Shown here: piece after piece, positions 22,511-33,153 of the stretch
Position numbering within the stretch: the stretch's first letter is position 1
Layout of the letters: each line of letters starts with the position of its first letter
Source of the DNA: Pieris napi
Lineage: Eukaryota > Arthropoda > Insecta > Lepidoptera > Pieridae
DNA: 64,000 nucleotides
Assembly (NCBI RefSeq): GCF_905475465.1
Contig: NC_062236.1
Location: forward strand, 940,001-1,004,000
Direction of reading: 5' to 3'
The notes under the pieces: model-generated
Databases searched by the model: none
The model's input: the letters and a program-made list of their open reading frames with translations, nothing else
Told to the model about the DNA's origin: nothing
Program-made: the position numbers and the translations under genes

Positions 22511-22750
22511 GTGAGAAAGATAGTTACGGCGCAGCCGTACAATGAGCGTAACGGGGCAATGAGCGGAACGGGACAACGAGTCATGCTTTTTCGTGCGTCC
22601 AGCCGGTGTTCATCGAGAGCACACAATGAATATGACGAGAGAACGTTCAGAATAAATGGACTACCCCGTCAGTTCTTAGATAGCCTAACGTTAACCAACT
22701 TAAAAAGTACATTGAAAAACTACTTATATATTCAATTGTCGCGTTCCTAA
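22511..22750 (+). pseudogene. possible retroelement C-terminal fragment
   Basis: This 79-codon frame ends 'FRINGLPRQFLDSLTLTNLK' and then 'LKNYLYIQ'. A pattern of GLP, hydrophobics and a lysine-rich LKxYL end occurs at many LINE C-termini, but the match is weak and no conserved catalytic segment is present. The N-terminal half may be non-coding. Confidence 0.25.
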
Positions 22751-23039
22751 ACAGGACTGATATGGTTACATTGATACAAGCCACAGCGGTTTTATTATAT
22801 TTTTCTGTAAAATAAAAAAAAATTAAAACAGTTTATCTAGTAGCTGTCAACATTATTTGTCTGGATCCCCTTCAGAAATTCAGTGGATACCCATATCACA
22901 CAAAACTACCAAACTGGTTTTAATGAAACTTAAATTGTTTCCTAAATTGGAATAGACACCTAATTTAGACCAAAAAGGTTCATATCGATATCACTAGTTT
23001 CCACGAATATTGTGTACAAACAAAAATACATATATATTT

Positions 23040-23345
23040 TGTTATTGTAATGGTATGTGCATTGTGCATATTAACTAAATTAAATGAATTTTATTTCCAA
23101 CACAGAAATAATATACAGTATTTATAATATTCTTAACCTACATAGTAATAATGATTTAAATTTATTAAATAGAAAATTAAAACAAATTCAATTTATTTAA
23201 TAATTCCCTGTAACTTTAATGCTGGCAGCATTACCTCGCTGTATTAGGATACTTATTCATTGAGCAAGGAAGGCACTATCTATCAGACGCAAACTTAAAT
23301 CTTTAATTAGCGACTGTGCGTGGCGTAGCCACAATACACTGATGT
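23040..23345 (+). repeat. interspersed repeat (family G)
   Basis: An AT-rich block with 'TTCTTAACCTACATAGTAAT' is followed by 'CTGGCAGCATTACCTCGCTG' and 'TAGCGACTGTGCGTGG'. The same order is found at 27060-27340 and 51415-51690. It probably represents a LINE or SINE 3' region; no polymerase III boxes were recognised. Confidence 0.65.
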
Positions 23346-23494
23346 AATAAAACTACATAAACTAAATAAATCATAAGTAATAGGTAAGTAAGTCATAAGT
23401 AGTAAGTATAATTATAAGTATATACTTATAATAAATATCATAAATGTGTATTAGAATATATATACTATATAGGTATCCCGCTACTCAGGAACAA

Positions 23495-23610
23495 AGGAAG
23501 CCTAGAATGATCGCCGGCGCAGTGACGCGCGGCGCGGCCCGCGGTCGTCAGTCCGTCTCGCACTCTCACGGCAGACGCACGCTTGCTTACTGCGCGAACA
23601 TAAATTAAAG
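23495..23610 (+). other. GC-rich segment ending in a splice donor (candidate first exon)
   Basis: This CpG-rich stretch stands out from AT-rich flanks. A TATA-like string lies at about 23455-23470. An ATG at 23507 opens a 33-codon frame that stops at 23606-23608, and the segment ends AAAG|GTAAAT, a good donor at 23611. It may be a promoter-proximal exon of a host gene on the plus strand, followed by the exon 23794-23890. It could equally be part of an unrecognised repeat. Confidence 0.3.
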
Positions 23611-23793
23611 GTAAATTAAATTAACTAATTGTTAGACTAACTTTTATTAACTCGGTTAAATTATTTATCAAACAAAATCATAGGTTCAACCTACCGGTGT
23701 GTACCTACCCTCAATATTTTTATATTAAGAACCCGTGCACACGTGTTACACGTTTTGTATTCAAATAAAATCGTATTTATCGACTTGTTACAG

Positions 23794-23890
23794 CACCGCA
23801 ACCATTTCGTTCTGCCCACTGGTTAAATGTGAGCCCAAACTAATTCCAGTTTATAAACTTGATTATCCACCCGGCTGGACACCACCACAG
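23794..23890 (+). CDS. candidate internal host exon, 97 nt, unknown product
   Basis: The segment is bounded by an acceptor (pyrimidine-poor but ending TTACAG at 23793) and a strong donor CAG|GTAAAT at 23891. One frame is open throughout and encodes about 32 residues rich in proline and aromatics, including 'CEPKLIPVYKLDYPPGWTPP'. It ends on a codon boundary, so it joins in phase to the exon at 24147 or 25922. I do not recognise the protein. Fit of frame, phase and both splice sites is the only support. Confidence 0.35.
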
Positions 23891-24146
23891 GTAAATATTA
23901 ATTTGATTATAATGCTGTTTGGTTACATTAAAAATTCATAAGCCGTAGTAGGTAGTATTTTGATTTAAAACGTAAAATAATTCGCGGCTTTCAACGGTTT
24001 TTTTATTTTAAAAATAAATATATAGACTTAGAGATCGTTTGGAATGGTAATGATGTAAGAATGTTTGAAATGAAATTCGTTACATATACGAAACTACAAA
24101 TCTATAAAATTCAAGTATAATTCTATACTCTTCTTCTCCTTTACAG

Positions 24147-24290
24147 GATATTGGCCGACCGTCTCGTGAAGATGTCGTGTACCAGATGCAGCAACTCTTC
24201 CGCAGTAGCCTTATACCCGTCAACTCCCGAACGTTGCGAAGTAATGGTTTTTTCCTTCTACCAACACGCCGTTTAGTCTGGATTTTTCCC
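24147..24290 (+). pseudogene. candidate 3' exon, frameshifted copy
   Basis: An acceptor (TTCTCCTTTACAG, ending at 24146) opens into a frame starting 'DIGRPSREDVVYQMQQLFRS', in phase with 23794-23890. Compared with the copy at 25922-26056, five bases are missing near 24210, which shifts the frame, so this copy is probably broken. The homology extends about 85 bases upstream into the presumed intron and downstream to about 24370. Confidence 0.35.
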
Positions 24291-24404
24291 ATTGTAATCA
24301 ATTGAAGGACTGTGGTAGCAACACGTGGCCCAGGTAGGTACGCAAAGTTTCGTCGTTTAATGTTCTGCCTAAGTTTTATACCCTACAAATACCCTACAAT
24401 AAGA

Positions 24405-25815
24405 AGTAGGGAAGGGGATGACGAGTCTGGGCGTTACTGCATACGATTATTTGCATTTTCTGAGAAGATTTACTATGGTAATATATATATTGTTTTACCA
24501 TAGGAAAGTAGAGATTTCAACGCACTGAAAACACATCAACTTTTTGAAAAAAGCTGAAATTTTGACGTCAGAATTTTCGATTGAAAATTAGGGTGTTTTT
24601 TCGATATTAATTCAAAATAAGGTGAAAAAATAAATATTTTTAATCAAATAAATTACAGTATATTTGGGACATAATAAGGTAAGTTTTCACCAAATTTCGT
24701 TTAAAAAAATAAATTTTTGTAAAAGATAGAAATAAAAAACCAAAAAGTTGGTTTTTTGAATTTTTCACATAAATTTTGAGGTTATGTGTAAAATGTGTGA
24801 ATACAAAAGTTGTAGATCTTTTTATGACCTACAACTTTGCCATTTAGTTTTCTTCGATAGGACTTTTAGTTTTGCCGGAAATCGAGATAAACCGTTTTTT
24901 ACCCTTAAAACTCCCCCCCTACCCCTTCCCGACCTCAGATCGACCGTAATTTATTTTTTAATACAGTTGCTCAAAAAGTGGCGTATTGCAGGGACGTATA
25001 GCGTTCGGGATGTGGGCTATTACACACTCGTGCTTTTTCTTTACCTTTTCCGAACTAGTGCGTTTTCTTTCCCAACTGTCAAAATAATGTCTATTAAAAA
25101 GAAAAAAACAACCACGAAGTTTTTACTTAAAAAATTCATAGAAGTTTTTATAATTCATGCAAATATTTCAAAAAAGAAGCTACTAATTTGTTTTAATATC
25201 AGATTTAATGATTTGATTCAATGAGTTTAAGGTTAGGTTTCATTTTATTTCATCTCATTAAATTTCATATCAAACAAAAAATTCTACTGAAGACTTGGCT
25301 GTTTGGGCATAGTTCCCTTTGCCTACCCAGAATGGGTGAAGAAAAACAAATCTGCTTATAATCTTTTACAGTTGGCGCCATTTTCCAAAAATGTTCTTTG
25401 CTAGTTTAGTTGTTTGTTATATTATATATTAAATATACATGAACAATCATACGAAATTAATAATAGTTTGTCTCAAACAGTAAATATGCAACCTAAAACT
25501 TCCCTAGTAAAAAAACTGTACCAATTTCAATGAATATGTGAATTATAACTTTTATAAGAATTAAATGATTAGTTAGTTGAGTTTATTGTGTTTTTATTAT
25601 TTTATTAAATTGCTTAATTTTTTCGCAACTGTATTAAAAATAGTCGTTCAGTACACGTGCGGACCCGTCATTGCAACTTGTTCCGACTGTCAACCCGCAC
25701 CTTCGGCTGCGCCTCGGCTTGGGTAGACATTTGTCGGAACTCTTTGCAATGACAGGCTTTCCGCACTCGTAATGAAATATACTATTTCCTTTCATTTTGA
25801 TCATATTCCCCTCCT
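24405..25815 (+). repeat. interspersed repeat (family F), copy 2, with insert
   Basis: This is the inverted counterpart of 8290-9205 from 'AGGGAAGGGGATGACGAG' to 'TTTTGATCATATTCCCCT'. It lacks the 301-bp MITE (empty site TCAC at 24765-24768) but carries an insert of about 830 bp, 24955-25790. It lies exactly between the two copies of the candidate 3' exon. Confidence 0.75.
24955..25790. mobile_element. insert inside family F repeat
   Basis: This stretch is absent from copy 1 of the repeat, where 'CCGTAATTTATTTTT' runs straight into 'CCTTTCATTTTGATC'. It contains inverted strings TTAATACAGTTGC (about 24959) and GCAACTGTATTAA (about 25625), and a hairpin at about 25663-25770 built from CGGACCCGTCATTGCAA and its imperfect reverse. 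The exact ends and target duplication are unclear. No protein domain was recognised in the 146-codon frame that overlaps its left end. Confidence 0.55.
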
Positions 25816-25921
25816 TTTCATGGTAAGATGTAAGAATGTTTGAAATGAAATTCGTTACATATACGAAACTACAAATCTATAAAATTCAAGTATTATTCTA
25901 TACTCTTCTTCTCCTTTACAG

Positions 25922-26056
25922 GATATTGGCCGACCGTCTCGTGAAGATGTCGTGTACCAGATGCAGCAACTCTTCCGCAGTAGCCCTGCCCTATACCCGT
26001 CAACTCCCGAACGTTGCGAAGTAATGGTTTTTTCCTTCTACCAACACGCCGTTTAG
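25922..26056 (+). CDS. candidate terminal host exon, 44 codons, unknown product
   Basis: After an acceptor (CTTCTCCTTTACAG, ending at 25921) an open frame of 44 codons ends in TAG at 26054-26056. It begins 'DIGRPSREDVVYQMQQLFRS' and continues 'SPALYPSTPERCEVMVF'. It is in phase with the exon at 23794-23890, and it is the longer-open of two copies (see 24147). The predicted piece is charged, with an amphipathic segment. I do not recognise the family. It could be a host exon or an exon of a degraded transposon. Confidence 0.35.
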   Translation, partial: DIGRPSREDVVYQMQQLFRSSPALYPSTPERCEVMVFSFYQHAV

Positions 26057-26364
26057 TCTGGATTTTTCCCACTATAATTAATAATTGAAGGCTTGTGGTA
26101 GCAACACAACAGGTACGCAAAGTTTCGTCATTTAATGTTCTGCATAAGTTTTACTCGTATACCCTACAAATATTTACTACCTGCGGAAGCAAAATTATGA
26201 ATACTATATTGAACGAAATCAATTTATTTGTTAATTAATATTACATTATCCCGAATACAACCATCAAACAGTATTGATTTCGGGCGTTTGGGCCGTTAGC
26301 GCCATCTCCTGGCAATGTAAAAAACAATTTAGATAATCACCTAAAAGTTGATTGACGTTTTATA

Positions 26365-26580
26365 ATAATAATAATACCTTTTAGCATGACAAATAGATTG
26401 TGACAAAATTCATCTATCGCCAGTCCCCACACTAACGAGTCCCTGTTTCTACATGTAAAGTAGGTTTAGTATTACAACTAATCAAACACGACATATACGA
26501 CATTAAGTATGTGTGAATGTGTGAGTGTGTGAATGTGTGAGTGCGTGAGTGTGTGAATGTGTGGGTGCCTTATAGTCATG
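26365..26580. repeat. interspersed repeat (family H), copy 2, with 8-bp minisatellite
   Basis: It has the same blocks as 10790-11440: an (AAT)n start, 'CGCCAGTCCCCACACTA' and 'ACTAATCAAACACGACATAT'. It ends in about seven imperfect units of GTGTGAAT/GTGTGAGT at about 26511-26570. Confidence 0.6.
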
Positions 26581-27059
26581 TCCAGATACGTAGTAAGGTC
26601 TTTGTAGATTTGAAATCTTAGAAATTTTAGAAATACAGTTTTTATAACATTACTGTACTCTATTTCGCCTAGTAGATATATTTTTGTTAATCTTATGCAT
26701 ACCTTAAATAAAATATAGCTACTTAATAAAATATTGAATTACAAAATATAAGAAACGCTTGTTTAAATATTCAAATATTCATATTTTACAAGGATTTTAT
26801 TAAGAGCGCCTATCATAAACAATATATGGTTTATCTTTGATGTCATCGATTTCCCCTATCGAGGAAGACAATCGAGTTTGTCCCCCGTCCCAGGCCCCAA
26901 AAACTAATTTACTTCGCATTGTTCCATCTTTACTGAATAATTTCGTTTAAGATATAAAACCAATGGAGATATCTTAACTAGGGGCTTGGAAATAATATTA
27001 TCATTTTATATGATTACCACAGAACAAGAACGTTTTTAAATAATTCAGCAATATAAATA
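26581..27059. other. no gene recognised
   Basis: AT-rich sequence without a supported feature. Confidence 0.4.
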
Positions 27060-27340
27060 TATGTATTAAGACATAATAACAATTAAAACACAGCATTTAC
27101 AATTCTCTTAACCTACATAGTAACTAAAAATAATTAAAAAACAAATAAAAAGAAAATTAATACAAATTTAAAAAGTTTGGACCCTGTTTCAGTGTACCTT
27201 TAACGCAGGCAGCATTTCCTCGCTGTATTGCGATACTTATTGAGCGAGGAAAGCACCAGCTCTGGAGTCACCAGTACAATCTACCAGGCGCCAACATAAA
27301 TCATTAATTAGCACGTATGCACTTGATTTAGCAATTAAAT
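27060..27340 (+). repeat. interspersed repeat (family G)
   Basis: This matches 23040-23345 and 51415-51690, with 'CTTAACCTACATAGTAACTA', 'TTTAACGCAGGCAGCATTTC' and 'CTACCAGGCGCCAACATAAA' in order. Confidence 0.65.
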
Positions 27341-27721
27341 AATGTTAAGGACATTTAAACTTTCATAGTTAATGGTAAATTCATAATGTGTATGTGAATG
27401 AAAGTCTACTTCAATTGTTTTTTTGTGACTTAAAGAAAGAAAGTCGGCCCAAACGTTATTCTTAGCTGCTATTCTTGCTTCAAAACGTAGTTTTGAAACT
27501 TTTAAGACTGACAAGGTATGAATATTATATGAGTGGTAATAGAGCAGTAAAATTACATACCTACATTAGTGGAATCCGTAATGTAGAAGGTAAAAGAAGC
27601 AAACATTTCATTTCAGATTTAATCAAAAAACAAAAATAGTGGTACATTTAGATCAATGAATTATAGAAAATCTGCAGCCATATAAAAATGCAAGTTAATT
27701 TTCAAAATGACATAATAAGGT

Positions 27722-27862
27722 AAGTTGTCAAACTTATGGTCTAAATACTTTTATTAATCACCTTCCCCTTGAAAGCATACCACGGCAGGGATCTATTATT
27801 ATTTTATTTAATTAATATAACTTCTAGGAAGGTGATTAAATAGTTTGATAGCGTAATAATTT
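27722..27862 (+). mobile_element. small hairpin element (family E), copy 2
   Basis: TTAATCACCTTCC (27754) pairs with GGAAGGTGATTAA (27827-27839). The left flank 'AACTTATGGTCTAA' is shared with 60690-60710. The loop region differs from the other copies by a short AT-rich expansion. Confidence 0.6.
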
Positions 27863-28302
27863 TTTTACTACAAGGTGTCTCAGAAAGTTAATATTTAGTT
27901 GATTGATTTAAAAAAAGTCGTGTATTAAAAAAGTGTTTATTCATTATTAAAGTACACATTTTGGGTATTCATTTCTTAAAAATAATACCGTCCAAATGTA
28001 GACCCTCGCGTTTGTAGGCACTCATTTAATGAAACAATAAAATTACTCGTGGTACAACAAGCAACACCTTCAAACATTTAAAAAAATCCGCTCATGTTAC
28101 TAAATCTACTTATATTGTATTGTAATAAAAGTCCGAAGTAATATTCAGTTTTAATATATGTTACTTATTGCCTCACCGCAACTCAATAATTAATTTTGAA
28201 ACTAATATTCTTCATAGCTCGCTTTTCATTGAATATCGCAATTTCAATATTTTGTGGGTTTCATTACTAGTTTTCATAGTATTAAAATATAGATAGACTG
28301 AG
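27863..28302. other. no gene recognised
   Basis: AT-rich sequence without a supported feature. Confidence 0.4.
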
Positions 28303-28875
28303 TAGAGTGCTTTTCTCGAAAGAAGACCCCCAGACGCAGCGCTGTAATCGCGTGACATAATGTTGCCATTTAATAGTAAAAAAAAATTACCTATTTTATA
28401 TTTAGCATATGTAAGTTATCAAATAATACTATTTTCTGCATACTTCGATAAAACAATATTTCTGTTATGTAAAAAGTATATTTTTATATACTTATATAAG
28501 CGGTGTTCTCCTACTTACAGGGATGAGATCAGAAAATAGGGTAAAGAACAGCATTACAATTTTTTATTCAGAGTTTTATTGAATAATTGTGATCAGCGGC
28601 CATAGGAACATCACTGTCTGAAGAGTGGATGGAAATGGAATCAGATTCTTTTTCACTATCACTAGCCGTAGATATAATTTTTATTTTTTATATTGATACT
28701 ATTTCGGATGCAGGTGGGTGAAATTTGACACTTAATTAATTATGAATTAATTATTGAATTATGACTCTTCCCCGGGGTGAAATTTTTTTCGAAGTACTGG
28801 CCGCTGATATACCTTCTTTTGTAATTCTTGTTACAGTTCTCTCTGACACACCTGCAATTAAATAAGGAAAAATTA
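28303..28875 (-). mobile_element. Tc1/mariner-like element, partial copy 1
   Basis: The left end (GTGCTTTTCTCGAAAGAAGA) matches the TIR of 61861-62686. The minus strand near 28860-28800 encodes the helix-turn-helix segment 'GVSERTVTR' after an acceptor-like CAG, as in the better copy. An acidic Ser/Asp/Glu-rich frame lies near 28680-28610. The first exon and the other TIR are missing. It is a decayed fragment. Confidence 0.55.
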
Positions 28876-29724
28876 AAAATAATAGTAACTTATTATATTA
28901 GTACTAATATACTTTATTGACAATCTTGTTAAGTTATATTTTATCTTATTTCTATTTAGTTATTAACGAAAATTAGTTAAAGCAAATGTAAATATTATCT
29001 TATTATTTCCTATTAGACACCGGACAGAGCAGCTAGAAGAGAGAAATATCAAGGTTAAATTAAGTATTTAAATTTTAAACGTTACGTCAAATGTCAGATG
29101 ATGTTTGTATAGAAAGTGTCGTCTTTGTAAGATACACGTTATAATTCCAATAGATTTCGCTGTATTTGTCGTCATTATTGATTTAGACAGTTGGGATGAG
29201 GAATATTACTAGAACTGTCAAAGTGCAAATAGACTAGTGAAAATTTGTGACAATTGAAACAGTTAAGATAGATCCCAGGTGGACCGTTACATCATTTGGC
29301 CTAAATAGAAAAACGTTTGATATACTTTTTACCTAATATCAAGTAGATATTCAAGAAATTTTTTTTTAAGTCCTTACATTTTGACACTAAATTGTTTTTG
29401 TAAATAAACTAGCTTTTTCCTGTCCCGCTTCGCTATGGCATATTGTGATTGCATGGATGAGAAATAAAACAAAGAAAACATTTCATATAAGTTTCATTTT
29501 GCAACTGTGGAAAAAATAATGAAAAAATAAAAAAACAAAAATGATAAAAAAACAGATAAAAACAATCCTTGATGCGGATTATATATCGTGCTAAAAATTC
29601 AGCTCCATCGGTGCAGAACTTTTTGAGTTTTGAAGCGTACACAAACCAACATCAAATTTTTATAGTTTTAGCGAATATAATGTGTGTTAGTAATTGGTTT
29701 CTTCTTATACAATTTTACATTTTT
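28876..29724. other. no gene recognised
   Basis: AT-rich sequence without a supported feature. The opposed open frames at 29433-29829 show no domain. Confidence 0.4.
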
Positions 29725-29830
29725 GTAATTATCTATCTGAACCAATTCGACTTCAGGAGAAGAAAAGTACAAATTCTTAAAAAAACTAGCAATGCACAAG
29801 CAGTGGCAGTGAATGTTTGTTGTGTTTAAT
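29725..29830 (+). mobile_element. LINE fragment (family D)
   Basis: The plus strand reads 'CTGAACCAATTCGACTTCAG', then 'aaaagtacaaattcttaaaa' and 'caatgcacaagcag', an old sense copy of family D. Confidence 0.45.
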
Positions 29831-29854
29831 ACGATTAATTTAAGTCAATTCAAA

Positions 29855-30180
29855 ATCATTAATTCATATACGTAACACAATGTACACTTATGAACGTCGA
29901 AAAAAAATGCAATGCTTCTAATTTTACATTTACTGCCAGTTCTTAAATCAAGGGCATAGAACAGAAGAGAAGAACTGGCAATAAACTCTCCGCCATTCTT
30001 TTTAATCGTCAAGTTTTTGTTTAACAACTAATTACACCATGTTCCACATGACACCTTAAGTAATTAATAATAAAATAAATGAAAAACAAAGACTTGTCCT
30101 CTATCAGAAGGAGGCATGGTGAAATAGGAGCACGCACTTACATTCTCGTGGGAACAGAACATTCTCTGCGAATTTTAGTG
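29855..30180 (-). mobile_element. LINE 3' UTR (family A), long copy
   Basis: This is homologous over its length to 4385-4745, including 'TACACTTATGAACGTC', 'CAAGGGCATAGAACAGAAGA' and CTTACATTCTCGTGGGAACA. Orientation is minus. Confidence 0.6.
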
Positions 30181-30234
30181 AGTACTTGGGGTCTACCATG
30201 AGCTTTTTTAAATCGACCCAGTTGAGATGCTGTG

Positions 30235-30720
30235 TTTAATAATAATAATAATAGCCTTTATTTCCAAAACTTAATTATAATAGATTAGAAGTTTCATTGA
30301 TTTTGAATTGATAAATTAACTTTTAACATTAGGTAAAATACACTTTAACATTTAGAGATAATCATTTGCTTGTCAAGTTTTGGTTTGTACACCGTTGTAC
30401 ATAGGCCTCCTCCATCCGGTTCCACTCGTGTCTGTCGTGGGCCATTCGCGGCCAGGTGACCCCAGCGACGGCGGTGATGTCATGCGCCCAGCGTCGGCGC
30501 GGGTGCCCCTGCGGCCGGTGCGCATCGCGCGGGTACCAGTGCAGCACTCTCTCGCTCCATCGGTTGTCGAACTTTCTTGCTATGTGCCACCCAACGCCAT
30601 TTCAGGCGGCACATCATTTTAGCTGCGTCTATTATCTTTGTTTTATTTCGTATTGTTTTACATTTAATTCTGTTTCTAAGATTCAAGCCTAACATGCTCC
30701 TTTTGGCTGATCGTTGAAAT
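30235..30720 (-). pseudogene. RTE-like LINE, C-terminal part and 3' end
   Basis: On the minus strand, 30695 to 30362 encodes, in two overlapping frames, 'IDAAKMMCRLKWRWVAHS', then 'HPRRRWAHDITAVAGVTWPR' and 'HEWNRMEEAYVQ'. These are hallmark C-terminal motifs of RTE-type endonuclease/reverse transcriptases. The 3' end is an (AAT)n microsatellite at about 30238-30250, also typical of RTE. One frameshift is needed to read through. The upstream part is cut off by the palindrome at 30721. Confidence 0.7.
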
Positions 30721-33153
30721 TAGTCTAGTCGACAAGTTGAAAATGGAACAAAATAGAGATACTACTCTTAAAATTATGTGCGATAGCTCATTGGATCCGG
30801 AATGACGTCTAGAAAAATGTGCTAAAAGCGTGTATTAGCACATAAAAAATTGCAAAAGTTATAGACCATTAAAGATGAAAAAATAATGGCATTTAGTTTT
30901 TTGCCAATATTTAATAAACTATTAATATTTAAGAAATTTCAAATAAAGATTCTGAAAGAGGAGGAAATTTCTAATAAAAAACTCCTGACTCCCAGAACTC
31001 TATCTCCATTATTTATAATGTTAATTTAACGCTGAAAATAGGTCTGCGGTTGACATTTTTAGGATTCGCGCGTGGCGTCAAAAGCGACTACGGCACATTA
31101 ATTAATTTATTTAAGGTATTGAATATTTTTTTTTAAATTTGAAAAAATTATGGTGTGTTCTGAACACTATAATTAATTTATTTCCGTTAAAAATTTTACT
31201 TAAAGTTAATTTTTCAACAAGTTAAATAATTGTTAACTAACGAAATTTTCTCGAACGACCGTCTTAATTGTAAGTGAAAAAAAATGTTTAAATAATGGTC
31301 GTAAAAATATTTCGCTTCGTAGAGCCTTTCTTACATACATACTTAACAAGATCGTGCCATAAAAGTTAAAAAAATATTTATACTTTGTTTATAACAATTT
31401 TTTTACTTAAACAAAAACTTAAAAATCCATGTAATGATGTTAAAAAAATTTTTTTTTTTCTAAATCATCATATAATCGTTTTTTTATTAATACAAGATAT
31501 TTATTGATTTGCAAAAAAAAAAATTCCCGCCATTTGTTGATAAATTTTTTTTAAACAAATTGATTAAATCAATATTTTTTAAAAAAAATTTAACACAACT
31601 TTATTACATTAAAAATTTTATGATTTTTAAAAAAAATTTTTTTCCTTAATAACAATTTTTAATTGTTTATAATCGTTTTTTTAATTTTCTATTGTTTAAA
31701 TAATTAGTTAAGAAATTTTTTTTTTCCTAAAAATCATAATTGACAGTCTTCTATAAAGTAACAGAAAAAAAATTTTTTTTAATCAACAATTCTATTGTTT
31801 ATTAACTTACCAATTTGTTAAAAACAAATATTCAACCTTTGTTTATTTTTTTTCTAAAACTTCTAAAATTAACAAAAACAACCATATATAACAAAGTATA
31901 GAAAAAAAATTTTTGTAAATTTTTTGATTATCATGAATATTACTTTTATTTAAAATTAAAAAAAAAATTTTCTACACTTTGTTATATATGGTTGTTTTTG
32001 TTAATTTTAGAAGTTTTAGAAAAAAAATAAACAAAGGTTGAATATTTGTTTATAACAAATTGGTAAGTTAATAAACAATAGAATTGTTGATTAAAAAAAA
32101 ATTTTTTTCTGTTACTTTATAGAAGACTGTCAATTATGATTTTTAGGAAAAAAAAAATTTCTTAACTAATTATTTAAACAATAGAAAATTTAAAAAAACG
32201 ATTATAAACAATTAAAAATTGTTATTAAGGAAAAAAATTTTTTTTAAAAATCATAAAATTTTTAATGTAATAAAGTTGTGTTAAATTTTTTTTTTTAAAT
32301 ATTGATTTAATCTATTTGTTTAAAAAAAATTTATCAACAAATGGCGGGAATTTTTTTTTTTGCAAATCAATAAATATCTTGTATTAATAAAAAAACGATT
32401 ATATGATGATTTAGAAAAAAAAATTTTTTTTTAACATCATTACATGGATTTTTAAGTTTTTGTTTAAGTAAAAAAATTGTTATAAACAAAGTATAAATAT
32501 TTTTTTAACTTTTATGGCACGATCTTGTTAAGTATGTATGTAAGAAAGGCTCTACGAAGCGAAATATTTTTACGACCATTATTTAAACATTTTTTTTCAC
32601 TTACAATTAAGACGGTCGTTCGAGAAAATTTCGTTAGTTAACAATTATTTAACTTGTTGAAAAATTAACTTTAAGTAAAATTTTCAACGGGAATAAATTA
32701 ATTATAGTGTTCAGAACACACCATAATTTTTTCAAATTTAAAAAAAAATATTCAATACCTTAAATAAATTAATTAATGTGCCGTAGTCGCTTTTGACGCC
32801 ACGCGCGAATCCTAAAAATGTCAACCGCAGACCTATTTTCAGCGTTAAATTAACATTATAAATAATGGAGATAGAGTTCTGGGAGTCAGGAGTTTTTTAT
32901 TAGAAATTTCCTCCTCTTTCAGAATCTTTATTTGAAATTTCTTAAATATTAATAGTTTATTAAATATTGGCAAAAAACTAAATGCCATTATTTTTTCATC
33001 TTTAATGGTCTATAACTTTTGCAATTTTTTATGTGCTAATACACGCTTTTAGCACATTTTTCTAGACGTCATTCCGGATCCAATGAGCTATCGCACATAA
33101 TTTTAAGAGTAGTATCTCTATTTTGTTCCATTTTCAACTTGTCGACTAGACTA
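30721..33153. mobile_element. 2.4-kb near-perfect palindrome (foldback element)
   Basis: The sequence from TAGTCTAGTCGACAAG at 30721 is mirrored as its reverse complement up to 33153. Arms are about 1,185 bp each, with an unpaired centre of about 60 bp near 31907-31967. Mismatches are few. Possible 3-bp flanking repeats AAT lie at 30718-30720 and 33154-33156. The arms carry repeated A-tract/T-tract blocks and no open frame, so the element is non-coding. It sits between two pieces of a minus-strand RTE-like LINE. A foldback or very long-TIR DNA transposon is the simplest reading. Confidence 0.85.

Noticed and set aside
24312..24503. 63-codon plus-strand frame spanning exon copy 1 and repeat
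   Set aside because: It crosses the boundary between the duplicated exon region and the family F repeat and has no conserved counterpart.
26511..26570. CRISPR-like array
   Set aside because: The 8-bp GTGTGAAT units are contiguous without spacers, in a eukaryotic repeat. This is a minisatellite.
30380..30692. plus-strand open frames opposite the RTE-like LINE
   Set aside because: They are antisense shadows of the minus-strand C-terminal coding sequence, which has recognisable LINE motifs.
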